From: Letharia columbiana
Lineage: Eukaryota > Ascomycota > Lecanoromycetes > Lecanorales > Parmeliaceae
DNA: 16,986 nt
Reading direction: 5' to 3'
Assembly (NCBI RefSeq): GCF_014066305.1
Contig: NW_023501193.1
Span: 1 to 16,986, forward strand
Position numbers and translations under genes: made by a program. Positions 9,701 to 16,986 of the stretch are shown one piece after another. Position 1 is the stretch's first letter. Each line of letters opens with the position of its first letter. Below the pieces are notes generated by a model. It made no database searches. It was not told the origin of the DNA and worked only from the letters and a program-made list of their open reading frames with translations.

Positions 9701-10115
9701 TCAGGAACAAGGTCGGTGGACTGAGGCGGAGGCACTGAATATACAGGTGCTAGAGATACGTAAAAGAGTATCAGGAGCCGAGCATCAAAACACGCTGTTC
9801 ACCATGGGCAATCTGGCAGTGACGTATAAGGATCAAGGACGGTGGACTCAGGCGGAGGAACTTGAAGTGCAGGTGCTAGAGATACGTAAAAGAGTATTAG
9901 AAGTCGAGCATCCAGACACGCTGATCACTATGAGCAATCTGGCATCGACGCATCGGGATCAAGGACGGTGGACTCAGGCGGAGGAACTTCAAGTGCAGGT
10001 GCTAGAGATACGTAAAAGAGTATTAGGAGTCGAGCATCCAAACACGGTATCGCTATGGGCAATCTGGCATCACGTATTCGAACCAAGGACGATGGGCGGA
10101 GGCAGAGGAACTTAA
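6718..10115 (+). CDS. NOD-like receptor: lipase-like (SesB type) - NB-ARC - TPR, eight exons
   Basis: Exons proposed: 6718-6824, 6889-7005, 7062-7356, 7432-7749, 7801-7960, 8022-8051, 8106-8256, 8303-10115; they join in frame to 996 residues. Residues 75-310 form an alpha/beta-hydrolase: DIVFIHGLTG (75-84), nucleophile elbow AHSLGG with Ser165, GTPHAGSD (199-206), and His302 in ADHMSMTKF. NB-ARC follows: P-loop GLGGIGKS (388-395, split by an intron), Walker B LILDNADD (466-473), VTSR (512-515), GSVPLAV (567-573), an MHD-like IHRLVQ (696-701). TPR units of 42 residues run from about 779 to the end. Fungal proteins of this plan are STAND-type switches linked to heterokaryon incompatibility and cell death, with the lipase as effector and the repeats as sensor. 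Function is inferred from family. The last TPR is cut by a frameshift; the 30-bp exon is the least certain. Confidence 0.88.
6914..6949 (+). repeat. 9-bp tandem repeat (GGCCCCGAT)x4 encoding Gly-Pro-Asp
   Basis: Four exact units lie inside exon 2 of the NLR gene and encode a collagen-like GPDGPDGPDGPDG run, about residues 44-56, between the basic head and the hydrolase domain. As an in-frame minisatellite, its copy number could vary between strains. Confidence 0.9.
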
Positions 10116-10580
10116 AGTGCGGGTGCTAGGGAGGAGAAGAGTATCGGGAGCCGAACATCGCACCTGGCCACTATGAACAATCTGGCATCGACGTATCTTG
10201 ATCAAAAACGATGGACTGAGGCGGAGGAACTTGGACGTGCAGGTGCTAGAGACAAGCAAAAGAGTATTGGGAGCCGAGCATCCAGACACGCTGACCACCA
10301 TGAACAATCTGGCACCGACGTATTTTAATCAAGGACGATGGACTCAGGCGGAAGAACTTGAAGTGCAGGTGCTAGAGATGAAGAGAAGAGTATTGGGAGC
10401 CGAACATCCAGATACACTGATCGCCATACACAATCTTGCTTATACTTATCACTATCTCGATCGTCACAATGAAGCAATCAAACTGATGGAGCAAGTTATG
10501 GAGCTAAGGACAAAGAATCTAGGGGCAAATCATCGAAAAACAATTGATTCAATCAATGCACTGGCGGTCTGGAGAGACAG
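9455..10580 (+). repeat. 126-bp tandem array encoding TPR units
   Basis: The marker ACAAGGTCGG / TCAAGGACGG recurs at 9581, 9707, 9833 and 9959, exactly 126 bases apart. Equivalent points then lie at 10083, 10202, 10329 and about 10455, that is offsets of -2, -7, +1 and 0 from the expected period. A more divergent unit precedes the array (from about 9455) and a divergent one closes it. Units 3 and 4 differ at only 3 of 88 aligned bases. Each unit encodes a 42-residue TPR of the kinesin-light-chain/TPR_12 style (GRWTQAEEL...VLEIRKRVLG.EHP.TL..M.NLA). Confidence 0.9.
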
Positions 10581-10584
10581 TTGA
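10116..10584 (+). pseudogene. Out-of-frame 3' remainder of the NLR TPR array
   Basis: After the TAA at 10113-10115 the TPR coding continues in other frames. From about 10230 one frame is open to TGA at 10582-10584 and encodes two good TPR units plus a closing unit ending near KTIDSINALAVWRDS. The ancestral protein most likely ended here, about 150 residues longer. Lesions: two single-base losses around 10047 and 10071, a 7-base net loss near 10158, and one added base near 10234. An intron 10047-10242 (GTATCG...GTGCAG) would restore the frame, but it would splice the TPRs out of register. Confidence 0.7.
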
Positions 10585-10809
10585 GGTCGGATCTGTTTAT
10601 CAAGGGGCAAGGGTACAGACTGGGCTCATTGGCGTTCCGGGGGTAGAATACAAGCTTGGATGAAGATAGCATAGCTAACGAATCAACGATGAAAGCGCTC
10701 TCAAACATTTGTATCTCTACAGCAGCATGGGACACGTGCTCCCATATTATGGCTCGGAGTTTGTGAGCGTAGGCTAGTAAATCCCAGTCTGCACCACACT
10801 AGCTTTTGA
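10585..10809. other. Intergenic spacer, no gene seen
   Basis: This short region lies downstream of the TPR array. Small frames only, with no repeat or RNA structure recognised. It should hold the NLR 3' end and the start or missing first exon of the next gene. Confidence 0.4.
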
Positions 10810-11461
10810 TCGCGAGACTGGGTTTCACGTCGGAGAAAGCCCGGCGAGTGGTACAATGGGTATCCAACTCACATCCGAAACCATCTGGATCCCTCCATCC
10901 AAATCGCGAACACGGCATTAGGTTCCTCTAGCTCCTCACACGTGACCGAGTTGGAGTTTGAGTTCGAGTGCGCTGACGCTCTACGCTCATTCTGGCGTCT
11001 CCAGTATTACGTCGCTGGTGATGAGGGATTGACCGATATGCTGAACTTCACTTCTCGGGTACAGGGACGCCGCCGTGGAGGGATAGAGTCTACAGGTAGG
11101 CAGTAAGAAGCTTGTACTAACTGAGTCTGGGAGTATTGCATCAGCTGCGCGTTGAGATCTAGACGATTGTTTGGGGAGGTGGGAACAAGAGATAGCACCT
11201 CACCTTGGCACAGCACCTAGTCAACTAATCTACTTGCTGGAACGTCCACTTGGGGAGTCACAACTTTGCCTCAACTTTGTCCACAGAAAGGACTACCTAG
11301 AAGCCTGCCACTTAATGACTGCCGGCAGACTGGTGGTTCCTGCTTTCTTTTTGGCAAAGATGGAGCACACCGTGACCCGGTGTCTCGATGAAGACAACGA
11401 TGAAGAGGATCACTGCCCAAGCTATCTACGAGAATGCCACAAATTTGCATGCATGGAATGA
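10810..11461 (+). CDS. Hypothetical protein, two exons visible, start not located
   Basis: A frame open from 10810 encodes residues such as EWYNGYPTHIRNHLDPS and, further on, ECADALRSFWRLQYYV. It meets a donor GTAGGC at 11096, with a perfect branch site TACTAAC at 11115-11121. Using the acceptor at 11155-11156 the frame continues (LDDCLGRWEQEIAPHL...) to TGA at 11459-11461. The more typical CAG at 11142-11144 would instead give an immediate TGA. No ATG lies in the first-exon frame before the helical part, so an upstream exon is needed or the 5' end is lost; ATG 10856 is in another frame. About 195 residues are readable, helical and acidic at the end. I do not recognise the family; it may be a recent pseudogene. 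Confidence 0.4.
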
Positions 11462-11750
11462 TTAAGAAGTGCGAATCTGTAGCCTCTCGGCGACCGTCGC
11501 AGCTGACGGCCAACGTATCGCGAATTGACAAAGTAAGCATGAACCAAGATGCTAGGTCGTGAGGGCGAATGCAGAGCCGGACGAGTACGGCTCAATTTGG
11601 TGTATTAGGAGAGGTCTTGGCCTGAACGACAGTGAATCAGACAGTGAGTCGCATCCTGCGTTGGTTGAAAGGTTGGTGAGGCACTTAGACATCGGCAAGA
11701 TTTCTCCTGAAGGCCTCACTTACCAGCTTAGGAAACGCAAGTTGTGGTAG
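11462..11750 (+). pseudogene. Degenerate tail or extra exons of the preceding gene
   Basis: Two coding-like pieces follow. One, about 11457-11532, reads MIKKCESVASRRPSQLTAN in a shifted frame and ends at a donor-like GTAAGC (11533). The other, 11575-11750, reads an acidic Ser/Asp/Glu stretch, then a basic C-terminus KISPEGLTYQLRKRKLW before TAG. The splice phases I tried do not join them to the upstream frame, so a frameshift or unrecognised splice is needed. Confidence 0.3.
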
Positions 11751-12134
11751 GCGGAATTGGGAAGACTAAAATGCGAGATGGGGGATCAGATCAGAGACAG
11801 TTCAGAGTGAAGAAGATGACTTCGAGGGTTGGTCTAGAGTCTCATTGTTATTGCTTGTGTTAGAACTCCCTAGGGCTTTTTCACATGTGCAATGATGACA
11901 CTCCGGTTGTGATCACTGTAAGGCTTTTCTAACTGTAAATCCGACAGTTGACACATTGCAGTTTATGAGCACTTCCAGCCGCGATGATTCCACGTGCTAA
12001 GAACTTTTTTAGTTCCCTGAGTCCCCTTCCCTTCCAGATTATCAAGTTCTTCAGAGCCACGATATTGGGTAAAGTACGTCATCTTCTTACTACCTCAGAA
12101 ATAGTATCTACGTCCCTACCTGAGTATCACTATC
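11751..12134. other. Intergenic region
   Basis: No convincing frame or repeat. The last 100 bases are CT-rich with stretches like ttcccttcc, as expected upstream of the broken RING-finger gene. Confidence 0.4.
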
Positions 12135-12525
12135 ATGCCGGCACCTATCAACGCAAAGCTTGATAAGAAAATCGTTCAAGTTTCAGTTCCTTTGCAACAT
12201 CCCAACTATCGAGCTAACTCCTCCCCTCGAGTAAGAAGAATGCGGCGTCTGCAAGGAGCCATACCAGAAACCAATGGGAAGTTCGGTGGGACATTACATC
12301 GTCCAGTGGCACTGCCCTGCGGTCACATACTCGGTTTCCAATTGCCTCGCTCGGTGGATGCTGTCGGCCAGTTTCGACAACCATTGCTCTCTCTGCCGGG
12401 CACAGATTGTCGACCCTCGTGCAACACGAGAGCGACTCAGCCGCGCCTTGGCAACCTCTTTCGCACCACTGGAGATCCTCGCTGTTGTCGCTGGTAACGG
12501 TATTTCACAGATGCAAAAGAGTTAG
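12135..12525 (+). pseudogene. Broken RING-finger protein gene
   Basis: An ATG at 12135 with good context opens a basic N-terminus. The RING signature is then split between two frames: CGVCKE (12241-12258) in the second frame, RPVALPCGHILG in the first, and NCLARW plus NHCSLCRAQ in the second again, with a helical tail to TAG at 12523-12525. Together they give the C3HC4 order C-x2-C, then C-G-H, C-L-x2-W and C-x2-C-R of an E3 ubiquitin ligase RING. At least three frame changes are needed, including one extra base between CGHILG and NCLARW, and TAA at 12232-12234 blocks the second frame just before the first Cys pair. No intron explains this, so it is most likely a pseudogene. It is small (about 130 codons), and no second domain is seen. 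Confidence 0.6.
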
Positions 12526-13095
12526 CTGCTCAAATTCTTTGGGAACTCGACACTAAATAGTACGCTTGTCTGTAGATTGCTGTTTCTACAGCTGGATTTA
12601 TGATCTAATCTTATGCAAGAGAGATGCCACAAAGATGTCCCCTAGGAGTAGTCTCATGAAGTAGTACTATGCCGCACCCCTTACACATGGATAAACAGTA
12701 TCGGAGCAGAAATAGAGAAATTTATTCGGAGGAGCTCAAAAGAATTCATCCACAGAATTGGGCTCACCCGCATATCAATTTGAGAGTGTTTCAAGCTGAA
12801 GCTAAAACACATCTATTTCGTTTCGCCTAGCGCCATCAAGTAGATTCGTAAACACCTTATTTTATTTTCCAATCTCCAACACCATCGCTGATTAAGTCTA
12901 ACACCACCAACCACTGTCCATTCCACCCATAGAACTCTTCCTTCTTTGTGTACACCACTCACCACGGTTGTGGTTTTTCCCTGAACCTTCACAGCTCCCC
13001 TTCGAGGTCTTTTTCTATCCGCATGAATCTTCCTGACATCAGCACTCCAAGATTCCAGGATTCACAAGGGACTCATCAACCTCTAGGTAGTCACG
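12526..13095. promoter_or_regulatory. Intergenic region and leader of the F-box gene
   Basis: There is no gene in 12526-12840. From about 12855 the sequence becomes C/T-rich with CACCACCAACCACTG and CTTCCTTCTTTG runs, typical of a fungal 5' leader. An upstream ATG at 13023-13025 opens a 36-codon frame to 13133 that overlaps the F-box start codon out of frame. Confidence 0.45.
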
Positions 13096-15056
13096 ATGGA
13101 AATAATACGAATGCCCGTCGAGCTGTTGAATGAGATCTTCATGAAGGTATGAGGACACTCAAGGCGATGATTGGCTTAGCTAATACCATAAAGCTGCGCG
13201 CTGACGGTCTCCTGAACTTGCTTCCGGTTGCGCTGGTGTCACGCCATTTCTACAGAATAGTGACACCGCTGACCTATCAGACTATCTATATTGACATCTC
13301 TGGCTGTACCTACCCTCACCCCCACGCGGAGGACCACACGCCTACCAAACGGCCTCTCAGCACGCTTATCTCACGGCTCTCTGCTGGACCCGCGGTCCTT
13401 GCTTTGGTCAGAAACATTCATGTCTTTGGCCGTGACGGAGTTCATCCAGGTGCTCTAGAGCTATTGATAGGCTGGCTCCCCAAACTCCGTCAGCTAAGTT
13501 CGTTTTCCTGGAATTGCGACGGTTCTTTTCCACCAAGTCTGCTCACAAGCCTCGGTCAGCACTGGCCAAAAGCTCACCTAGACATGCGTACAAGCTTTTC
13601 CAAGTGCGACATCAAAAAGGATTGGAAAGTCCTCAGGCTAGCTCCCAACATGCTACGTTCGCTCCATGTCTGCATGCCCAACTATCCATATGACAGAGTC
13701 GGACAAGAGGCCCGTGTGGCAAAGAGCAAGCTTTTGTGGGCACTAAGAAGTTGTCCAGGTTTACACAGCCTTACTACGTATGATCCCAATGTTTACAGGA
13801 ATAATCGCGGCCTTGGAGCATCGGAACCATGGCATGATTTGAAGCCTGAGTTTCTTCTACCTCAACTCGCGGAACTTACGATCGCAGACAGAACTTTTGA
13901 GGTAGACGATCTGTTGAAGTGGGGAGCAAAAGGAGGTTGGACAAAGTTGATTAAGATCACACTCTGGGATGACCGCCTCCTGTACGGTTTCCAAGGCTGC
14001 GAGCAATCCTTGCGATCAATCAGTCTCCTCCACACGAAAGCAGGAAATGAGAATGCTCTCGTATCAATATGCTCGCGAACCATCAGACTCACGGAATTGA
14101 AGATAAAGACCGAAGAGTCTCGACTTCCATTCTCAGCCTTAATGATCTGCGGACCTTCGTTGGAAACGCTTGCGATCCATCCCCACCGAGACGCTTTAGA
14201 CAATTGGATAAATATGCAAGATGTTCCGCTTTGTCTTCTACAGGCTATCCAACGCCTCTGTCCAGGTTTGACCAACTTGGCGTTGAACCTCCGTTGGCCT
14301 CCTGATAACCCGGCAAGTCTCCAGACCTAATATGTAATCTGAGCTCCTACTGACGATACTGAGTCACAGGATCATCTTTCCGCTCTCAGCCAGATCCCAC
14401 AACTAGCAGCAATTACACTACATACTCAGAAACCCCAAGGTTATGAAAAACACAAGTCTTCCCTAGCGGCGGTCGAACATGCGTTTCGTCATGTGGTCGA
14501 ACATGGTGGTAATGAGCAGAATCTCAGATCCCTCATACTTTACGACGGCCCGCAAACTTCGGATTGGGACAATCCATGGGGCTTAGTGGAGCGCTCAAGC
14601 CGAGCTTTCAAAGCGACAAGGGGTACACTTGGAGGAAACCTGGATCAGAACATTTGTGCGAAGCAGATACAGGGCCCTTCAGAAACCGATCACGAACGAT
14701 ATCATCGCCAGCAAGAACGCGTGGAAGCTGAGAAAAAGACCAGAGACTATTTGGACGCCATGCCACCAGCAGTCCTCTCCCAGATGATCGACAATAATAG
14801 ACGCCAGATACGAGGCACGACTTCAGACATCCAGGAGCAAATGTATGAGATCCAAACAGGGGGTTGGAATCCTAGGCTCGCGGAGTATGAAGAGCGGTGG
14901 AAGAATTCCAGCGAGATTTTGCCCATGCTGGAATGGCAGTTGCAAACGCGCAAAAAGCAAGGATGGAAGTTGTGGGATATGCCACTCATGAGATCGGATG
15001 CTGGGAGCGAAGGTTTTCTGTACGACAGGATGATAGAGGCTAGTGCAGAACCTTAG
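13096..15056 (+). CDS. F-box protein with LRR-like body, three exons
   Basis: Exons: 13096-13146, 13194-14312, 14370-15056; predicted product 618 residues. Exon 1 plus the start of exon 2 give an F-box: MPVELLNEIF (6-15), then LPVALVSRHFYRIVTPL. Family role: the F-box binds Skp1 so that the protein brings a target to an SCF ubiquitin ligase. The body (residues about 90-390) has spaced Leu-rich strands (LRSLHV, LHSLTT, LAELTI, LRSISLL, LTELKI, LETLAI, LTNLAL) like degenerate LRRs of fungal F-box proteins. The C-terminus is charged and helical (QERVEAEKKTRDYLDAM). Intron 1 (13147-13193, GTATGA..AAG) is ordinary. Intron 2 (14313-14369) uses donor GCAAGT with branch TACTGAC and acceptor CACAG; without it the frame ends at 14330. 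Target unknown. This is the best-preserved gene in the window. Confidence 0.8.
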
Positions 15057-15312
15057 GATTCGCAGTTTGGCAATGGACATGGTTGTATGATAGAACAGTA
15101 TTTGCTAGAATGTATGCATGCGTTTCAGCCGACTGGAGATACCGCAGCTTTTGTGCTTCACTGGAACCGCAAGTCGCGATAAACTCCTCGCTTCTTTCGT
15201 CAACGGGCGCGTGATCATTCACTCACTGGCCTTTGCCTTACGACTAACCTCACCTCATCATACCTACCTCTTTTCGACTTTACACCTTACGATCAATGTC
15301 TACACCAGTACC
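15057..15312. promoter_or_regulatory. Short intergenic region and leader of the DUF6604-like gene
   Basis: The frame from ATG 15118 is open into the next gene, but its first 65 codons read like leader sequence: CT-rich, with repeated CCTCACCTCATC / TACCTACCTC. The ATG at 15313, preceded by GTACC, begins a typical protein start, so I place the start there. Confidence 0.45.
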
Positions 15313-16986
15313 ATGCCGCCTCTCTTTGATACAAAGCTGACGCCAGATCTCTACGAGGTCATTCTATCATACAAAAAAGCCACCACGGTGGTTGAGAGAT
15401 GGCTAGCTGTCACTTCCGATAGAACCGATATCAAGGCCAGATTGATAATACCTGATATGCAACAAGCAGCAAGTTCCATCAAGGATACGCGTATCAAGGT
15501 CCCCGATCTGATCTACTATGCCTTCGACAAGGCTATCGCGGCTCGCTCTGAGGTGACGAGTCACTTCAAAGGTTTCTTTGGCACAAGGACCGCTAAGGCC
15601 AACAACTTGTCCCATGAAAGTTTCACCAAATCGTGATCTTCTAGCTTCTTCAGACAGATTTACGAGATGCATCGACATTTTGGTAGACTTAAATCCATCT
15701 TCAAGTCTCTGTGCTCCGACGAACTTTCATCCTCGAAGGCAAAAGCGACAAGTTCTACGAGCACGCCAGATCCGAATCCCTTCGAGACACTCAGTAATCT
15801 GCAAATAGAGAGCGACTCACCCAGCGCAAGTGGCAACAAAAACATTGAGGCCGATGAGGCACACTACGAGCACTCGAAAGATGGACGAGACGACGCTGGA
15901 GATGACGGCATCAAGAATGATGCAGCTGTCCAGGATCTTGAGTTGTGTTTTGTGCTTTGGGTTCGTTCCGCCTTTTTGAGGGAAGTGTCCGTCCGGACTG
16001 ATCCGTTCTTCAGGATCTCGAAACGACTTGCTCAAAGGTCAGGACATACTGGGCCGATGCTGCAGTAAGCAAGATACCGTTCATGCTCGCGGCCTTCCTC
16101 ACCAACGCTGCCATGGTGAGTGTGGCAACTCGCTTCCACTGTGGACGACGATTCTTCGATACGTGTGAAATAATCGCATACACAGAGATAGTCGATATAG
16201 TCGAGAAGTACAAGTCATCAACACTCGGCATACCTGAAACAGCGGACCCTGTTGCCATGAATGCCTTCACACTTCCTCTTATGTCCACCAGTCTATGCCA
16301 GCAGGGGATCAATGATCATGCAGAGCAGTCGCGGCAAAGCATCATCGAGAGCCTGCAAGATTACATCATTCGCTCTAGAAGGACCTTGCGACAGCATCAA
16401 AAGAGTTGACGCGGGAATGAAAGTGTTCAAGTTCTTGTTAAAGAGTACGAAACAGCTCTCTTGCAAAGAGGAAGATTAATATAATTTTGTTACGGGTCTT
16501 TCTTTCATACGTAAGCCTAACCTACACGAACACGTTCGACCAATACCGACTAGCGCAACATTTATGCTTCGATTGATCTTGTCCATACAAGAGGGGGTTT
16601 AATCCTGCCTAGGGAGGGCGAAAAGTTTGCAACCCACATCGGACTGCGATTGCGAAGATTGCGTTGATCTGGTCTTATGGAGAGCCTGCGAATGTTTGAC
16701 AGCGACCTATCTACATTCTCAAGCGAAAAGCGATTCGATTTTTATCATCAGTCACCAGTGGTTGCGGGCCATCAGCTGACAAGGATTCTTGCTATAGCTA
16801 CCGATCTCTGAACTCGTTTTTGTAACCCCACGCAGTATTTTGGGGCCACTCTACACCTATACAACTTCCTCAGACAATTTGACGTTATCGAGAAGGAAAG
16901 TGTCCTGTTGGAGCATCTCTGCCAACACATCGACCACAATATCTCTCGTGGCCCTCATCCTACCTTTAGTTCCTTCTCCCAGTATG
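15313..16986 (+). pseudogene. DUF6604-like protein gene, interrupted by stops, runs off the window
   Basis: From MPPLFDTKLTPDLYEVILSY the frame encodes YKKATTVVERWL and KVPDLIYYAFDKAIAARSEV, the pattern of the N-terminal DUF6604 domain. An acidic low-complexity linker follows (about 15720-15930). A likely intron (15961-16013, donor GTTCGT, acceptor TTCAG) joins to DLETTCSKVRTYW and FMLAAFLTNAA. Later text includes KRFDFYHQSPVVAGHQLTRI (about 16720-16779) and YFGATLHLYNFLRQF (about 16836-16880), also as I remember this family, and stays open to the last base. In-frame stops: TGA 15634, TGA 16407, TAA about 16479, TGA 16665, TGA 16809; the part between 16480 and 16670 is unreadable and may hold an intron. 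Function of the family is unknown. Family assignment is from memory of motifs, so moderate. Confidence 0.5.

Noticed and set aside
10047..10242. A 196-bp intron that rescues the TPR frame
   Set aside because: GT and AG are present and phases match, but the splice would join TPR units out of register, and the removed DNA is itself TPR-coding repeat with small indels. Kept only as an alternative.
12948..13133. 61-residue plus-strand gene before the F-box gene
   Set aside because: It starts with a leader-like CT-rich sequence and overlaps the F-box start out of frame; at most an upstream frame from 13023.
15634..16811. Programmed TGA readthrough or selenocysteine use in the DUF6604-like gene
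   Set aside because: Filamentous ascomycetes are not known to use selenocysteine, a TAA is also present, and no recoding structure is visible. Ordinary decay is simpler.

Overview
The window looks like a piece of accessory genome from a filamentous ascomycete (Pezizomycotina). The evidence is short introns (46-75 bp) with GT..AG ends and CTRAY-type branch sites, an AT-rich retroelement that looks mutated by repeat-induced point mutation (RIP), and gene families typical of fungal non-self recognition and turnover regions: a lipase-like NOD-like receptor, an F-box protein, and a probable DUF6604 protein. Species or class cannot be fixed from the sequence alone.

Layout. Positions 1-2748 are one complete but dead LTR retroelement: two 181-bp LTRs (6-186 and 2563-2743) beginning TG and ending CA, bounded by a 5-bp target-site duplication ATAAT (1-5 and 2744-2748). 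Its interior is very AT-rich and full of stops, and holds 36-bp tandem repeats and a large inverted repeat (1095-1236 / 1864-2005) built from a repeated 15-base motif. A degenerate gag-like start on the minus strand (about 2294 downward) suggests that strand is sense. From 2749 to 5719 the base composition becomes ordinary, but all recognisable coding there is on the minus strand and broken: an 84-residue fragment cut by the retroelement, a decayed stretch at 3307-4155, and a decayed gene at 4162-5719 with about four frameshifts and two TAA stops.

The centrepiece is a plus-strand NLR gene at 6718-10115. I reconstruct eight exons that join in frame: a short head with a Gly-Pro-Asp repeat, a SesB-like alpha/beta-hydrolase domain, an NB-ARC domain with P-loop GLGGIGKS, a winged-helix region, and nearly identical 126-bp (42-residue) TPR units. 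The array was built for about nine units but small indels in units 5 and 6 stop the present frame at 10115; unit 7 and the closing unit survive out of frame to 10584.

Downstream are a two-exon hypothetical gene whose integrity depends on one splice acceptor (10810-11461), a degenerate tail (11462-11750), a broken RING-finger gene (12135-12525), an apparently intact three-exon F-box gene (13096-15056) containing a GC-AG intron, and a DUF6604-like gene (15313 to the window end) interrupted by several in-frame stops.

Together these fit a locus where a cell-death-type NLR and ubiquitin-related genes sit beside a silenced retroelement and where many neighbours have decayed. That functional reading is inference from families and context; no operon-like logic is implied.
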